The notes beneath the pieces are model-generated. The model was not told the origin of the DNA. It searched no databases and worked only from the letters and a program-made list of their open reading frames with translations. Of a stretch of 64,000 bases of DNA, positions 1 to 9,067 are shown in pieces. The stretch's first letter is position 1. Every line of letters begins with the position of its first letter. The position numbers were made by a program, and so were the translations under genes. The DNA is from Herbaspirillum sp. ASV7 (lineage in GTDB: Bacteria; Pseudomonadota; Gammaproteobacteria; Burkholderiales; Burkholderiaceae_D): contig NZ_JAELUH010000023.1 in NCBI RefSeq assembly GCF_016429215.1, positions 1 through 64,000 of the forward strand, in the 5' to 3' direction.

Positions 1-6
1 GCTGGA

Positions 7-1545
7 ATGAACGCACTACATCAATCCGTCGTGGGCTGGTCGCGCTGTGCTGTGCTGGTGGCGGGGGCCATGTGCGCCACGCTCGCGCATGCCAACAAGG
101 CCAACGACACCCTGGTCTATGCCTCGGACAGCGAAGTCGAGAACATCAGCCAGTATCACAACAACCTGCGCGAAGGCGTGATCCTGGCCCACCTGATCTG
201 GGATACGCTGGTCTACCGCGATCCCAAGACCAACGACTACAAGCCGCAACTGGCCACCGCCTGGAAGTGGGAATCGCCCACCGCACTGGTGCTGGATCTG
301 CGCCAGGGCGTGCAATTCCAGAACGGCGACAAGTTCAGCGCCGACGATGTGGTGTTCACCTTCAACTATGCGGTCTCGCCTGAATCCAAGGCCGTCACCC
401 GCCAGAACACGGACTGGATCAAGAGCGTCGACAAGCTGGGCGACTACAAGGTGCGCATCAACCTGAAGGGGCCGTTCCCGGCAGCGCTGGAATACCTGGC
501 AGGTCCCTTGCCGATCTATCCCGCCGCCTACTTCAAGAAGGTCGGCCTGGAAGGCTTTTCCAAGGCGCCCATCGGCACCGGTCCCTACAAGGTCACCAGT
601 GTCACCCCGGGGCAGGGCGTGACCCTGGTCAAGAACGCTAACTATTTCAAGGACAGCCCGCAGGGCCAGCCTTCGATCGGCAACATCAAGTTCGTGGTGA
701 TCCCCGATCCGGAAACCCGTGCCGCGCAACTGATGACCGGTGCCATCGACTGGATCTGGCGCGTGCCGCCAGACCAGGCCGATTCGCTCAAGACCAATCC
801 CAAGTTGACCGTGCAGAGTGGCGAGACCATGCGCATCGGCTTCATCACACTGGACGCCACCGGTACCTCGGGACCCAATTCGCCCTTCAAGGATGTGCGC
901 GTGCGCCAGGCCGTCAACCACGCCATCAACCGCAAGGGCTATGCCGAGAACCTGATGCGCGGCGGCAGCCAGCCGGTCTACACGGCCTGCTTCCGCACCC
1001 AGTTCGGGTGCGACAGCAATGCCGCCGTCAAGTTTGACTACAACCCGACCAAGGCCAAGGAACTGCTGGCGGCAGCCGGCTACCCGAACGGCTTCGACAC
1101 CGACATCTACGCCTACCGCGAACGTGAAGTGGCCGAAGCCATCATCGGCGACCTGCGCAAGGTCGGCATCCGCGCCCGCCTGCACTACATGAAGTTCGCG
1201 GCCCTGCAGAACGAATACCGCAGCGGCAAGACGCCGATGAGCTTCTACTCCTGGGGCTCGTTCTCGATGAACGATACCTCGGCCTTCGCCGGTGTCTACT
1301 TCAAGGGCGGGGCCGACGATATCTCCAAGGACCCGCAACTGCAGCAGTACCTGCAGACGGCCGATACCTCGATCGATCCGGCCGTGCGCAAGGCCAACTA
1401 CACCAAGGCTCAGGAACTGATTTCCAAGCAGGCCTACGTGGCGCCGATGTTCTCCTATTCGACCTTCTACGCCTACAACGCCCAGCTCAATTTCCAGGGG
1501 TATCCGGACGAGCTGCCGCGTTTCTACGAGGCTTCCTGGAAGTAG
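7..1545 (+). CDS. ABC transporter periplasmic substrate-binding protein, family 5 (peptide/oligopeptide type)
   Basis: This is the extracytoplasmic solute receptor of a peptide-type ABC importer. The first ~29 residues form a Sec signal peptide (basic start, hydrophobic core, ending near AHA-NK). The mature part has the SBP_bac_5 layout: an early 'LIWDTLVYRD' segment, 'FSADDVVFTFNYA' near residue 120, and 'VRQAVNHAINRKGYAENLMRGG' style residues near 300, described here by position only in part. At 512 residues it has the usual family length. It is the first gene of a five-component transporter followed by two M20 hydrolases, which suggests peptides or N-acylated amino acids as substrate. The start lies 6 bases into the window, so the upstream control region and possible earlier starts cannot be judged. 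Exact ligand unknown. Confidence 0.9.
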   Translation: MNALHQSVVGWSRCAVLVAGAMCATLAHANKANDTLVYASDSEVENISQYHNNLREGVILAHLIWDTLVYRDPKTNDYKPQLATAWKWESPTALVLDLRQGVQFQNGDKFSADDVVFTFNYAVSPESKAVTRQNTDWIKSVDKLGDYKVRINLKGPFPAALEYLAGPLPIYPAAYFKKVGLEGFSKAPIGTGPYKVTSVTPGQGVTLVKNANYFKDSPQGQPSIGNIKFVVIPDPETRAAQLMTGAIDWIWRVPPDQADSLKTNPKLTVQSGETMRIGFITLDATGTSGPNSPFKDVRVRQAVNHAINRKGYAENLMRGGSQPVYTACFRTQFGCDSNAAVKFDYNPTKAKELLAAAGYPNGFDTDIYAYREREVAEAIIGDLRKVGIRARLHYMKFAALQNEYRSGKTPMSFYSWGSFSMNDTSAFAGVYFKGGADDISKDPQLQQYLQTADTSIDPAVRKANYTKAQELISKQAYVAPMFSYSTFYAYNAQLNFQGYPDELPRFYEASWK

Positions 1546-1563
1546 GTCTGGCAGTCCAGGTCA

Positions 1564-1619
1564 CCGTTCGTCCTGAGCGCTTGCGATACGGCCCCTGGGG
1601 GCCTGCTCAGGCCGAACGG
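1564..1619. repeat. REP-like palindromic element
   Basis: An imperfect inverted repeat lies between the binding protein and permease genes: CCGTTCGTCCTGAG at the left and CTCAGGCCGAACGG at the right, enclosing a GC-rich inner hairpin (GGCCCCTGGGGGCC). Related arms with CGAACGG, CTCAG and CGATACG recur at 59772-59890, so this looks like a dispersed palindrome family. Its position just after the binding-protein gene could stabilise the 3' end of that mRNA and raise binding protein over permease, as known for REP elements in other operons; that role is inference. Confidence 0.6.
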
Positions 1620-1671
1620 TACGTGATGGGTGTTGGATGAAGCCCGCAATATTGTTCAAGGAAGGGTCGCC

Positions 1672-2589
1672 ATGTTGATCTACATCCTGCGCCGGCTGGC
1701 CATCGCTCTATGCGTGGCGCTGACGGTGTCCGTCGTCAGTTTCACCCTGCTGCACATGTCGGGCGACCTGGCGGTCTCCATCGCCGGGCCAGAGGCCACG
1801 GCCGCCCAGGTCGAATCGGTACGCACCCAGTTCGGCCTGGACCGTCCGCTCACTACGCAATATGCGGACTGGCTGGGGCGTGCGGTGCAGCTGGACTTCG
1901 GCAAGTCCTTCTACTTCCAGGGACCGGTCATGGAGATGGTCGCCGAACGCCTGCCGATCACCTTCAAGCTGGGCGGCAGCGCGCTGTTGCTGGCGATCCT
2001 GACGGCCATTCCGCTGGGCGTGCTGGCGGCCATCTATCGCGATACCTGGCTGGACCGCGTGGCGCTGATGATTGCCGTGGTCGGGCAGGCCATGCCCAGC
2101 TTCTGGTTCGGCCTCACGCTGATCCTGATCTTCGCCGTCACGCTGCACTGGCTGCCGGTGGCCGGCAACGAGAGCTGGCAGCACTTCATCCTGCCGGCGG
2201 TGGCGCTGGGCTATTACGCCATGCCGGCCATGATGCGGCTGACGCGCTCGGGCATGCTGGAGGTGCTGGGCTCGGACTACATCCGCACCGCCCGCGCCAA
2301 GGGGCTGTCCAAGTCGCGCGTGGTGTTCAAGCATGCGCTGCGCAATGCCGTCATCCCGGTGGTGGCGCTGGCGGCGGTGGAGCTGGGCTTCATGCTGGGC
2401 GGCTCGGTGGTCATCGAGTCGGTGTATTCCATGCAGGGCCTGGGCCAGCTGGCCTGGGACGCCATCTCGCGCAATGACTACCCGGTCGTGCAGGCGGTGG
2501 TACTGATCATCGCCATGTTCTACATCGGCCTGACCTTCCTGGCCGATGTCATCAATGCGCTGCTCGATCCGCGCATCCGTACCCGTTGA
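1672..2589 (+). CDS. ABC transporter permease, DppB/OppB type
   Basis: First of two inner-membrane permeases of the peptide-type importer. I chose ATG 1672 (305 residues, starting MLIYILRRLAIAL) over an upstream GTG at 1630 because an AAGGAAGGG ribosome site sits at 1658-1666 and the first transmembrane helix then starts at once, as usual for this family. About six hydrophobic segments are visible, with the BPD_transp_1 domain in the C-terminal two thirds. The EAA-type cytoplasmic loop that contacts the ATPases is near residue 200 (RTARAKGLSKSRV). It precedes the partner permease by 16 bases. Confidence 0.93.
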   Translation: MLIYILRRLAIALCVALTVSVVSFTLLHMSGDLAVSIAGPEATAAQVESVRTQFGLDRPLTTQYADWLGRAVQLDFGKSFYFQGPVMEMVAERLPITFKLGGSALLLAILTAIPLGVLAAIYRDTWLDRVALMIAVVGQAMPSFWFGLTLILIFAVTLHWLPVAGNESWQHFILPAVALGYYAMPAMMRLTRSGMLEVLGSDYIRTARAKGLSKSRVVFKHALRNAVIPVVALAAVELGFMLGGSVVIESVYSMQGLGQLAWDAISRNDYPVVQAVVLIIAMFYIGLTFLADVINALLDPRIRTR

Positions 2590-2605
2590 GCCCATGGGAG
2601 CCGAC

Positions 2606-3523
2606 ATGACCGCCACCACCACTACCATGCCCGCCGCACCTGTCCTGCAAGCAGCCTTGCCACCGCTGCCGGCCTGGCGCCGCAAGCTGCGTCGCCTGCT
2701 CGGCCATCGCGGCCTGATGTTGGGCGCCGCCATCCTGAGCGTGATCGTGCTGGCGGCGATTTTCGCGCCATTGCTGGCCCCGCATGATCCCTTCGACCAG
2801 GATGTGACGGCGCGCCTGATCCCGCCGGTATGGCAGGCGCAGGGCAGCTGGGAGCACATCCTCGGTACCGACAAGCTGGGGCGCGATTATCTCTCGCGGC
2901 TGATCTTCGGGGCGCGCGTGTCGCTGACCATCGGCATTGCCGCCGCGCTGATCTCCGGCCTCATCGGCACCACCCTGGGGGTGCTGGCAGGCTACTTCGG
3001 CGGCCGCACCGATGCCGTCATCAGCTACCTCATCACCACCCGCCTGGCCATGCCGGTGGTGCTGGTGGCGCTGGCGATGTCGTCCCTGGTGGGGGGCTCG
3101 CTGAAGGTGGTGATCATCCTGCTGGGGCTGCTGCTGTGGGACCGCTTTGCCGTGGTCACGCGCTCGGCCACGCAGCAGTTGCGGGATGCTGAATTCATCG
3201 CTGCCGCCAAGGCCATCGGCGCTTCCACCCCCTACATCCTGCTGCGCGAGATCCTGCCCAACATCATGGGCGCGCTGATCGTGGTAGCCACGCTGGAGAT
3301 GGCCCACGCCATCCTGCTGGAAGCCACGCTGTCCTTCCTCGGACTGGGCGTGCAGCCGCCCACGCCGTCCTGGGGCCTGATGGTGGCCGAGGGCAAGACC
3401 TACATGTTCTTCAAGCCGTGGGTGATCGTCATCCCCGGCGTGGCACTGGCGCTGCTGGTGCTGGCGATCAACCTGGTCGGCGACGGCATGCGTGACGTCA
3501 ACGCCCCCGATGGCCGCAACTGA
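2606..3523 (+). CDS. ABC transporter permease, DppC/OppC type
   Basis: Second permease of the importer, 305 residues from ATG 2606; GGGAG at 2596-2600 is a suitable ribosome site. ATG 2594 is an alternative start, while a start at 2546 would run far into the previous gene. An N-terminal cytoplasmic stretch with 'WRRKLRRLLGHRG' precedes the first membrane helix, as in OppC_N. The EAA loop lies near residue 197 (AAAKAIGASTPYILLREILP). The C-terminal 'SFLGLGVQPPTPSWGLM' signature is highly typical of DppC/OppC proteins. It pairs with the preceding permease and the two following ATPases. Confidence 0.93.
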   Translation: MTATTTTMPAAPVLQAALPPLPAWRRKLRRLLGHRGLMLGAAILSVIVLAAIFAPLLAPHDPFDQDVTARLIPPVWQAQGSWEHILGTDKLGRDYLSRLIFGARVSLTIGIAAALISGLIGTTLGVLAGYFGGRTDAVISYLITTRLAMPVVLVALAMSSLVGGSLKVVIILLGLLLWDRFAVVTRSATQQLRDAEFIAAAKAIGASTPYILLREILPNIMGALIVVATLEMAHAILLEATLSFLGLGVQPPTPSWGLMVAEGKTYMFFKPWVIVIPGVALALLVLAINLVGDGMRDVNAPDGRN

Positions 3524-3550
3524 GCCCGACCTGTACCCGAGGAGAACATC

Positions 3551-4564
3551 ATGAGCGCCAACAACGTGTTGCTGGATGTGAAGAACCTGAAGGTGGACCT
3601 GCCCACCGAGAATGGCATGCTGCATGCCGTGCGCGGCATCGACTTCCAGGTCAGCCGAGGCGAGATGCTGTGCCTGGTCGGTGAATCGGGTTGCGGCAAG
3701 TCCATGACCTCGCTAGCGCTGATGGGATTGCTGCCGCGCAAGGCGCAATGCAGCGCCGATCACCTGCTCTTCGATGGTGCCGATCTCAACGGCATGAACG
3801 AGAAGCAGCTGATGCAGTTGCGCGGCAAGCGCATGGCCATGATCTTCCAGGAGCCGATGACCTCGCTCAATCCCGCCTATACCCTGGGCAACCAGCTTTG
3901 CGAGGCGATGTTGCAGCAGCCCCGCGTGACCCGCGCCGAGGCCAGGGACCGCGCCCTCTACCTGCTGCATCGCACCGGCATCAGCAATGCCGAGGACCGC
4001 CTGCGCCAATACCCGCACCAGCTCTCCGGCGGCTTGCGCCAGCGCGTGATGATCGCCATGTCGCTCATGTGCAGTCCCGACCTGATCATCGCCGATGAAC
4101 CGACCACGGCGCTGGACGTGACCATCCAGGCCCAGATCCTGCGCATGATCCGCGAACTGCAGCAGGAGTTCGGCACGGCCGTGATCTTCATCACCCACGA
4201 CCTAGGTGTGGTTTCGCGCATCGCCGATCGTGTGGCCGTGATGTATGCCGGCCAGGTGGTCGAGACCAGCGATGTGGCGCAACTGTTTGCCCAGCCGCAG
4301 CACCCCTATACCCGTGGCCTGCTCAACTGTATCCCGGTGCGCGGCAAGACCTTGCCGGGCAGTCGCCTGCAGGCCATTCCGGGTGTGGTGCCCAGCCTCA
4401 TCGGCGAAGTGCGCGGCTGTGCGTTCCGCAATCGTTGTGCGCTGGCCGACAGCGCTTGCGAGAGTGATCCGCCGATGGTGCAGCAGGGCAGTGCGGCAGC
4501 GTCGCACCTGGCGCGCTGCCACAAGCTTGGCGTTCCCGTTTCCGCGATGGAGGTGGCAGCATGA
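3551..4564 (+). CDS. ABC transporter ATP-binding protein, DppD/OppD type
   Basis: One of two nucleotide-binding subunits driving the importer. Walker A GESGCGKS is near residue 44, the signature LSGGLRQR near 157, Walker [13 protein letters not shown] near 178, and the switch His follows in FITHDLG. The C-terminal oligo_HPY extension carries the cysteine pattern GCAFRNRC...C...C, which in OppD/DppD relatives has been linked to an iron-sulfur site (family knowledge, not shown here). Start ATG 3551 follows GAGGAGAAC. The stop overlaps the next ATPase start by 4 bases (ATGA), indicating translational coupling. Confidence 0.95.
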   Translation: MSANNVLLDVKNLKVDLPTENGMLHAVRGIDFQVSRGEMLCLVGESGCGKSMTSLALMGLLPRKAQCSADHLLFDGADLNGMNEKQLMQLRGKRMAMIFQEPMTSLNPAYTLGNQLCEAMLQQPRVTRAEARDRALYLLHRTGISNAEDRLRQYPHQLSGGLRQRVMIAMSLMCSPDLIIADEPTTALDVTIQAQILRMIRELQQEFGTAVIFITHDLGVVSRIADRVAVMYAGQVVETSDVAQLFAQPQHPYTRGLLNCIPVRGKTLPGSRLQAIPGVVPSLIGEVRGCAFRNRCALADSACESDPPMVQQGSAAASHLARCHKLGVPVSAMEVAA

Positions 4565-5409
4565 CGACCGCAACGATCTCTCAACAAGCGCCGCTGAGCG
4601 ATATCGCGCTGGAGCTGTGCGCGCTGTCCAAGGTCTATCCGCTCAAGCGCGGGCTGTTCCAGCCGCCGGGCGAACTCAAGGCGGTCAACGACGTGTCGCT
4701 GCGCCTGTATCGCGGCGAGACCCTGGGGCTGGTCGGCGAGTCGGGCTGCGGCAAGAGTACGCTGGCCAAGATGCTGCTGGGTCTGCTGGCGCCCAGCTCC
4801 GGCAACGTGCTCATCAATGGCCAGGAGGTCGATCCGACCCATCGCCGTGAACATGCGCGCCACATCCAGCCGATCTTCCAGGACCCGTATTCATCCCTGA
4901 ACCCGCGCAAGACCGTGGCCGAGATCGTCGGCCTGCCGCTGAAGCTGCATGGCATCGGCAGCGCCGCCGAGCGGGCGCGCAAGGTCAAGGACATCCTCGA
5001 CCTGGTCGGCATGCCCGAGCGCACCCACGCGCAGTATCCCAACCAGCTCTCCGGCGGCCAGCGCCAGCGGGTGGCCATTGCGCGCGCGCTGATCCTGCGT
5101 CCGGACATCCTGATCTGCGACGAGCCGACCTCGGCCCTGGACGTGTCGGTGCAGGCGCAGATCCTGAACCTGCTGCTGGACCTGAAGGCCGAGTTCGGCC
5201 TGACCTACCTCTTCATCAGCCACGACCTGGGCGTGGTGGAGCACCTGGTGGACCGGGTGGCGGTGATGAACAAGGGCAGCATCGTCGAGCTGCAGAGCCG
5301 CCAACAGCTCTTCGCCGATCCCCAGCATCCCTATACGCGCATGCTGCTGGCCAGCGCCCTGACGCCCGAGCCGGGCCTGGGCATCCCGGCGCTGGCCGCC
5401 GCCGCATGA
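4561..5409 (+). CDS. ABC transporter ATP-binding protein, DppF/OppF type
   Basis: Second ATPase, 282 residues, forming a heterodimer with the preceding subunit. Walker A GESGCGKS is near residue 58, signature LSGGQRQR near 162, Walker B ILICDEPTSALD near 182 and FISHDLGVVEH follows. It is shorter than many DppF proteins (usually ~320-330) because the oligo_HPY tail is brief and ends in an Ala-rich stretch; the domain core is complete. The stop at 5407-5409 lies in ATGAC, so an upstream start of the next gene could overlap it. Confidence 0.94.
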   Translation: MTTATISQQAPLSDIALELCALSKVYPLKRGLFQPPGELKAVNDVSLRLYRGETLGLVGESGCGKSTLAKMLLGLLAPSSGNVLINGQEVDPTHRREHARHIQPIFQDPYSSLNPRKTVAEIVGLPLKLHGIGSAAERARKVKDILDLVGMPERTHAQYPNQLSGGQRQRVAIARALILRPDILICDEPTSALDVSVQAQILNLLLDLKAEFGLTYLFISHDLGVVEHLVDRVAVMNKGSIVELQSRQQLFADPQHPYTRMLLASALTPEPGLGIPALAAAA

Positions 5410-5450
5410 CGAGAACAACACCACAACGACCTTTCCTGAGGAGCAGCAGC

Positions 5451-6869
5451 ATGAGCAGAGCACAAGCCATCGCCGGCGTAGCAGCCTACTTCGACGACGG
5501 CCGTTTCATGGAGACCCTGAAACGCCGCGTGGCCATCCGCACCGAGAGCCAGGAAGCGGCCAGCCGTCCCATCCTCTACGACTACCTGAATCAGGAGATC
5601 ACGCCCTACCTGGAGGCGCTGGGCTTTGCCTGCGAGGTGGTCGATAATCCCTTGCCCGATGGCAGTCCTTTCCTCATCGCCGAGCGCCTGGAAGAGGGCG
5701 CTGCCTTTACCCTGCTGACCTACGGTCATGGCGACGTGGTGCGCGGCTATGACAAGCAGTGGCGCGCCGGCCTGTCGCCCTGGGAGATCGTGGTCGAGGG
5801 CGACCGCTGGTACGGTCGCGGCATCGCCGACAACAAGGCCCAGCACACCATCAACTTCGCCGCGCTGGAGGAGGTGATGAAGGTCCGTGGCGGCAAGCTC
5901 GGTTACAACGTCAAGCTGATCCTGGAGATGGGCGAGGAGACCGGTTCCCCAGGGCTCAATGCGGTCTGCCAGCGCTATGCCGAACGCTTGAAAGCCGACG
6001 TCTTCATCGCCTCCGACGGGCCGCGTGTGAATGCGCCCACGCCGACCATGTTCCTGGGGTCGCGTGGTGGCTGCAATTTCGATCTCAAGGTCAATCTGCG
6101 CGACGGTGGTCACCATTCGGGCAACTGGGGCGGACTCTTGCGCAACCCCGGTGTGCGCCTGGCCAATGCGATCGCCTGCCTGGTCGACGAGCGCGGCGCC
6201 ATCCGCGTGCCGGGGTTGCTGCCGGACTCGCTGCCGCCCAGCGTGCGCCGTGCACTGGCCAACGTGAAGCTGGGCGGCGGACCGACCGACCCCGAGATCG
6301 ACCCGGACTGGGGCGAGCCCGACCTGACCCCGGCCGAGCGTGTCTTCGGCTGGAATACCCTGGAAGTGCTGGCCTTCAAGAGCGGCAATCCGGAAGCGCC
6401 GGTCAATGCCATCCCGGGACACGCCAGCGCGCATTGCCAGATCCGCTTCGTGGTGGGTAGTGATGATGCGCACTTCCTCGACCATATCCGCGCTCATCTC
6501 GACGAGCATGGTTTCGACGATGTCGAGGTGAGCCTGTCGGGCGTGCAGTTCGCCGCTACCCGGCTCGATCCGGATGACGAATGGGTGCGCTGGGGCCTGG
6601 CCTCGATGCAGGAGAGCAGCGGCAAGACACCGACCCTGTTGCCCAACCTGGGCGGCTCGCTGCCCAACGACGTTTTTTCGCAGACCCTGGGCCTGCCCAC
6701 GCTGTGGGTGCCGCACTCCTATCCGGCCTGCTCACAACACGCGCCCAACGAGCATATACTGGCCAGCGTTTCGCGCGAATCGCTGCAGGTCATGGCGGGG
6801 CTCTTCTGGGATCTGGCAGAGCAGGGCCAGGACGTGCTGGCGCGCCGCGCTTCATCGGAGAAGAAATGA
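5451..6869 (+). CDS. M20 family metallopeptidase (dipeptidase-like)
   Basis: Zinc-dependent exopeptidase/amidohydrolase of the M20 clan, 472 residues from ATG 5451 with a GAGGAGCAG ribosome site at 5439; an in-frame ATG at 5406 would overlap the ATPase gene and lacks a comparable site. Metal-ligand regions are visible: 'YGHGDVV' near residue 90, 'GRGIADNKAQH' near 125 and the catalytic 'EMGEETGSPG' near 160, then the dimerisation domain and a final 'PACSQHAPNEH' metal/substrate segment. It likely hydrolyses peptides delivered by the upstream importer. Its stop overlaps the start of the next hydrolase. Substrate inferred only from context. Confidence 0.9.
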   Translation: MSRAQAIAGVAAYFDDGRFMETLKRRVAIRTESQEAASRPILYDYLNQEITPYLEALGFACEVVDNPLPDGSPFLIAERLEEGAAFTLLTYGHGDVVRGYDKQWRAGLSPWEIVVEGDRWYGRGIADNKAQHTINFAALEEVMKVRGGKLGYNVKLILEMGEETGSPGLNAVCQRYAERLKADVFIASDGPRVNAPTPTMFLGSRGGCNFDLKVNLRDGGHHSGNWGGLLRNPGVRLANAIACLVDERGAIRVPGLLPDSLPPSVRRALANVKLGGGPTDPEIDPDWGEPDLTPAERVFGWNTLEVLAFKSGNPEAPVNAIPGHASAHCQIRFVVGSDDAHFLDHIRAHLDEHGFDDVEVSLSGVQFAATRLDPDDEWVRWGLASMQESSGKTPTLLPNLGGSLPNDVFSQTLGLPTLWVPHSYPACSQHAPNEHILASVSRESLQVMAGLFWDLAEQGQDVLARRASSEKK

Positions 6870-8065
6870 GCCATTCCCACGATCACACGCTGTGCGAGGT
6901 CGCCGACCTGCACGATATCCAGGATGAGATCACCACCATCCGCCGCCACATCCACCAGCATCCCGAGCTGTCCTTCCAGGAAGTCGATACCGCCGCGCTG
7001 GTGGCGGCGCGCCTGGAAGAGTGGGGTTATGCGGTGACCCGCCACATCGGCGGCAATGGCCTGGTGGCGACCCTGCGTGCCGGCAGCAGCGCACGCAGCA
7101 TCGGCTTGCGCGCCGACATGGATGCCCTGCCCATCCAGGAAGAGACCGGCCTGGCCTGGGCCAGCTGCAAGCAGGGCGCCATGCATGCCTGCGGCCATGA
7201 CGGCCATACCGCCATGCTGCTGGGCGCGGCCAAGCACCTGGCGCGCACCCGCCGCTTCGATGGCACCCTGAATCTGATCTTCCAGCCGGCCGAGGAGGCC
7301 GGCTTCGACAGTGGCGCGCAAAAGATGCTGGAGGACGGCCTCTTTGAGCGCTTCCCCTGCGATGCCGTCTTCGGCATCCACAATCATCCAGGCGTGGCGG
7401 CGGGCACCTTCATGTTCCGCAGCGGCCCCTTCATGGCGGCCTGCGATACCGTCAAGATCCGCATCACCGGCCGCGGCAGCCACGCGGCGCGGCCGCACCT
7501 GTCGGTCGACCCGGTGGTGACGGCTGCCAGCCTCGTGATGGCCTTGCAGACGGTGGTCTCGCGCAATGTCGATCCCATGGAAACGGCCGTGGTGACGGTG
7601 GGTAGCCTGCATGCCGGGCGCGCCTCCAACGTGATTCCCGAATACGCCACCATGGAGCTGAGCGTGCGCTCCTTCAAGCCGGAAGTGCGCGAACTGCTGG
7701 AGCAGCGCATCCGCGCCCTGGTGCAGAGCCATGCCGAGAGCTACGGCGCGCAAGCCGAGATCGAGTACCTGCGCGGCTATCCGGTGCTGGTCAACAGTGA
7801 CGCCGAGACCGCCTTCGCCCAGAGCGTGGCCGAGGAACTGGTGGGCGCGGACAAGGTGATCGCCCCCTTCGGTCCGATTGCCGGCAGCGAGGACTTCGCC
7901 TACTTCCTGCAACAGCGTCCCGGCTGCTTCCTGCGGGTCGGCAATGGCCAGGGCCAGCCCATGCTGCACAATGCGGGTTACGATTTCAATGATGACAACA
8001 TCCCCGTCGGCGCGGCCTACTGGACCCGTCTGGTCGAGCGCTGGATGCCCATCAAGCCGGGCTGA
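6866..8065 (+). CDS. M20D family amidohydrolase (hippurate hydrolase / N-acyl-amino-acid deacylase type)
   Basis: Cytoplasmic metal-dependent amidohydrolase of 399 residues. ATG 6866 overlaps the TGA of the previous gene (ATGA) and has GGAGAAG at 6857, so I reject the much longer in-frame extension to 6581. M20D signatures: GLRADMDALPIQEETG near residue 80, CGHDGH near 108 with two metal-binding His, FQPAEEAGFDSGAQKML near 139, and GSEDFAYFLQQRPG near 340. Family members remove acyl groups from N-acyl or aromatic-acyl amino acids. As last gene of the importer operon it may process imported N-acyl amino acids or peptides; this is inference. Confidence 0.92.
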   Translation: MSHSHDHTLCEVADLHDIQDEITTIRRHIHQHPELSFQEVDTAALVAARLEEWGYAVTRHIGGNGLVATLRAGSSARSIGLRADMDALPIQEETGLAWASCKQGAMHACGHDGHTAMLLGAAKHLARTRRFDGTLNLIFQPAEEAGFDSGAQKMLEDGLFERFPCDAVFGIHNHPGVAAGTFMFRSGPFMAACDTVKIRITGRGSHAARPHLSVDPVVTAASLVMALQTVVSRNVDPMETAVVTVGSLHAGRASNVIPEYATMELSVRSFKPEVRELLEQRIRALVQSHAESYGAQAEIEYLRGYPVLVNSDAETAFAQSVAEELVGADKVIAPFGPIAGSEDFAYFLQQRPGCFLRVGNGQGQPMLHNAGYDFNDDNIPVGAAYWTRLVERWMPIKPG

Positions 8066-8489
8066 GGGTGTTGTGGCTGGCGCTTATGCCCAGGGTGCAT
8101 AAGCGCATGACGAATGCTTACTTCCCGCTGGTGGCGTTCCTGGGTACAGTGCAGCTGTCTCCTCAAGACGTCCTGGACTTGGACATTCGAGCTTCGACCC
8201 GCCGCGCGCAAGCCTGGCGGGTTTTCTTTTTTCTTGCCCGCCGAGCATGTACCTCTACGTAACTATTGCGTGACCAGAATTGCTGCTTGATTCATCGACA
8301 CTCAGGAATTGCCTGATGTGGCGCACCCGCAATAGGCGCGCAGTTCAGGAATTCCCCGATATTCGCAGTTACGTGCAATGCCTACCATGGGAACCAATGA
8401 AACGCGGTCTGTTGCTCCGGAATCGATGTAGCTGTCGAATGGCCGAAAAGCGCGCAAGACCTCATCCATGAACTTGCCAGGAGCTTGCC
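8066..8489. other. Intergenic region with a 10-bp hairpin and a terminator
   Basis: No convincing gene is seen. A perfect 10-bp inverted repeat, GCGCTTATGC at 8080-8089 and GCATAAGCGC at 8097-8106, follows the last gene of the importer operon but has no T-run. A rho-independent terminator follows at 8197. The rest (8235-8489) should hold the promoter of the 8490 gene, but I cannot name -35/-10 boxes with confidence. A 64-codon frame at 8068 has no homology I recognise. Confidence 0.5.
8197..8234 (+). terminator. Rho-independent terminator of the importer/M20 operon
   Basis: Stem ACCCGCC / GGCGGGT separated by a 12-base loop and followed by TTTCTTTTTT. It lies about 130 bases past the last M20 gene and points in the same direction. 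Confidence 0.7.
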
Positions 8490-8804
8490 ATGCATTTCGT
8501 CACCGAATCCATCCCGGGGGAAATCACCCTGATGTTCATCAGCTACCTGGTGTTTTGTACCGTGCTGATGTACCTCTTCGTCAAGACCGACAGCGAGTGG
8601 TGCAAGCTGGAAGTTTCGCTGGATGACATGCCGCAGCCGCAACAGCGTGCCAGCAGTGTGGCCGCGGTGCGTTATGCAAGCCTGGAGCCGGAGAGCCGCG
8701 CGCTGTTCGACAGCGGCCTGATCCGTCCGTCCTTGCAGCATTGCGCGCAGTATCACGATATCGATTGCACCTGCTTCATGCAGGAGACACGCAAAGAAGA
8801 TTGA
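8490..8804 (+). CDS. Small hypothetical protein with one N-terminal membrane helix
   Basis: 104 residues; AGGAG at 8479-8483 precedes the ATG at good spacing. Residues ~10-30 (PGEITLMFISYLVFCTVLMY) form one hydrophobic helix, followed by a polar cytoplasmic or periplasmic tail with four cysteines in total, two of them near the C-terminus (DCTCF). I recognise no family. Codon use looks like that of the neighbours, which supports a real gene. Function unknown; the tail might bind a metal or partner, but nothing here shows it. Confidence 0.65.
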   Translation: MHFVTESIPGEITLMFISYLVFCTVLMYLFVKTDSEWCKLEVSLDDMPQPQQRASSVAAVRYASLEPESRALFDSGLIRPSLQHCAQYHDIDCTCFMQETRKED

Positions 8805-8821
8805 ATGCTTGGGGGAAAGCC

Positions 8822-8930
8822 GGGTGGTAGTGAGGGAGCGGGGTCGCAAGTGCAGTAGGGGTAGTAGGGGTAGTTGCAGTAGGTGGTAGGTAGTAGGCAG
8901 TACCGCAGCAGAAGTGGCAGTAGAAGTAGT
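8822..8930. repeat. Degenerate GTAG-rich low-complexity tract
   Basis: About 110 bases between two genes are dominated by imperfect repeats of GTAG/GCAGTAGGG/GTAGTAGG, almost without C on the top strand in the first 80 bases. Strand-asymmetric purine-rich sequence of this kind is unlike the rest of the window. It may be a slippage-prone tract in the leader of the next gene; no function is visible. Confidence 0.6.
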
Positions 8931-9067
8931 TTCTCTTGAGGGTGGAACGGCAAGTCGCGAAGCCGCTTTTGTTCCAAAGCGCGCGTCACGCAACGGCAGC
9001 GGGCTCGACCCGCCGTCGTGAAGCGGCCAAGCGGCTTGCCCGTTCTTTTCCATGCGAAAATAGCGGC

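Noticed and set aside
8068-8262. 64-codon frame after the M20D gene
   Set aside because: It runs through a hairpin and a terminator, has no ribosome site and no recognisable protein features.
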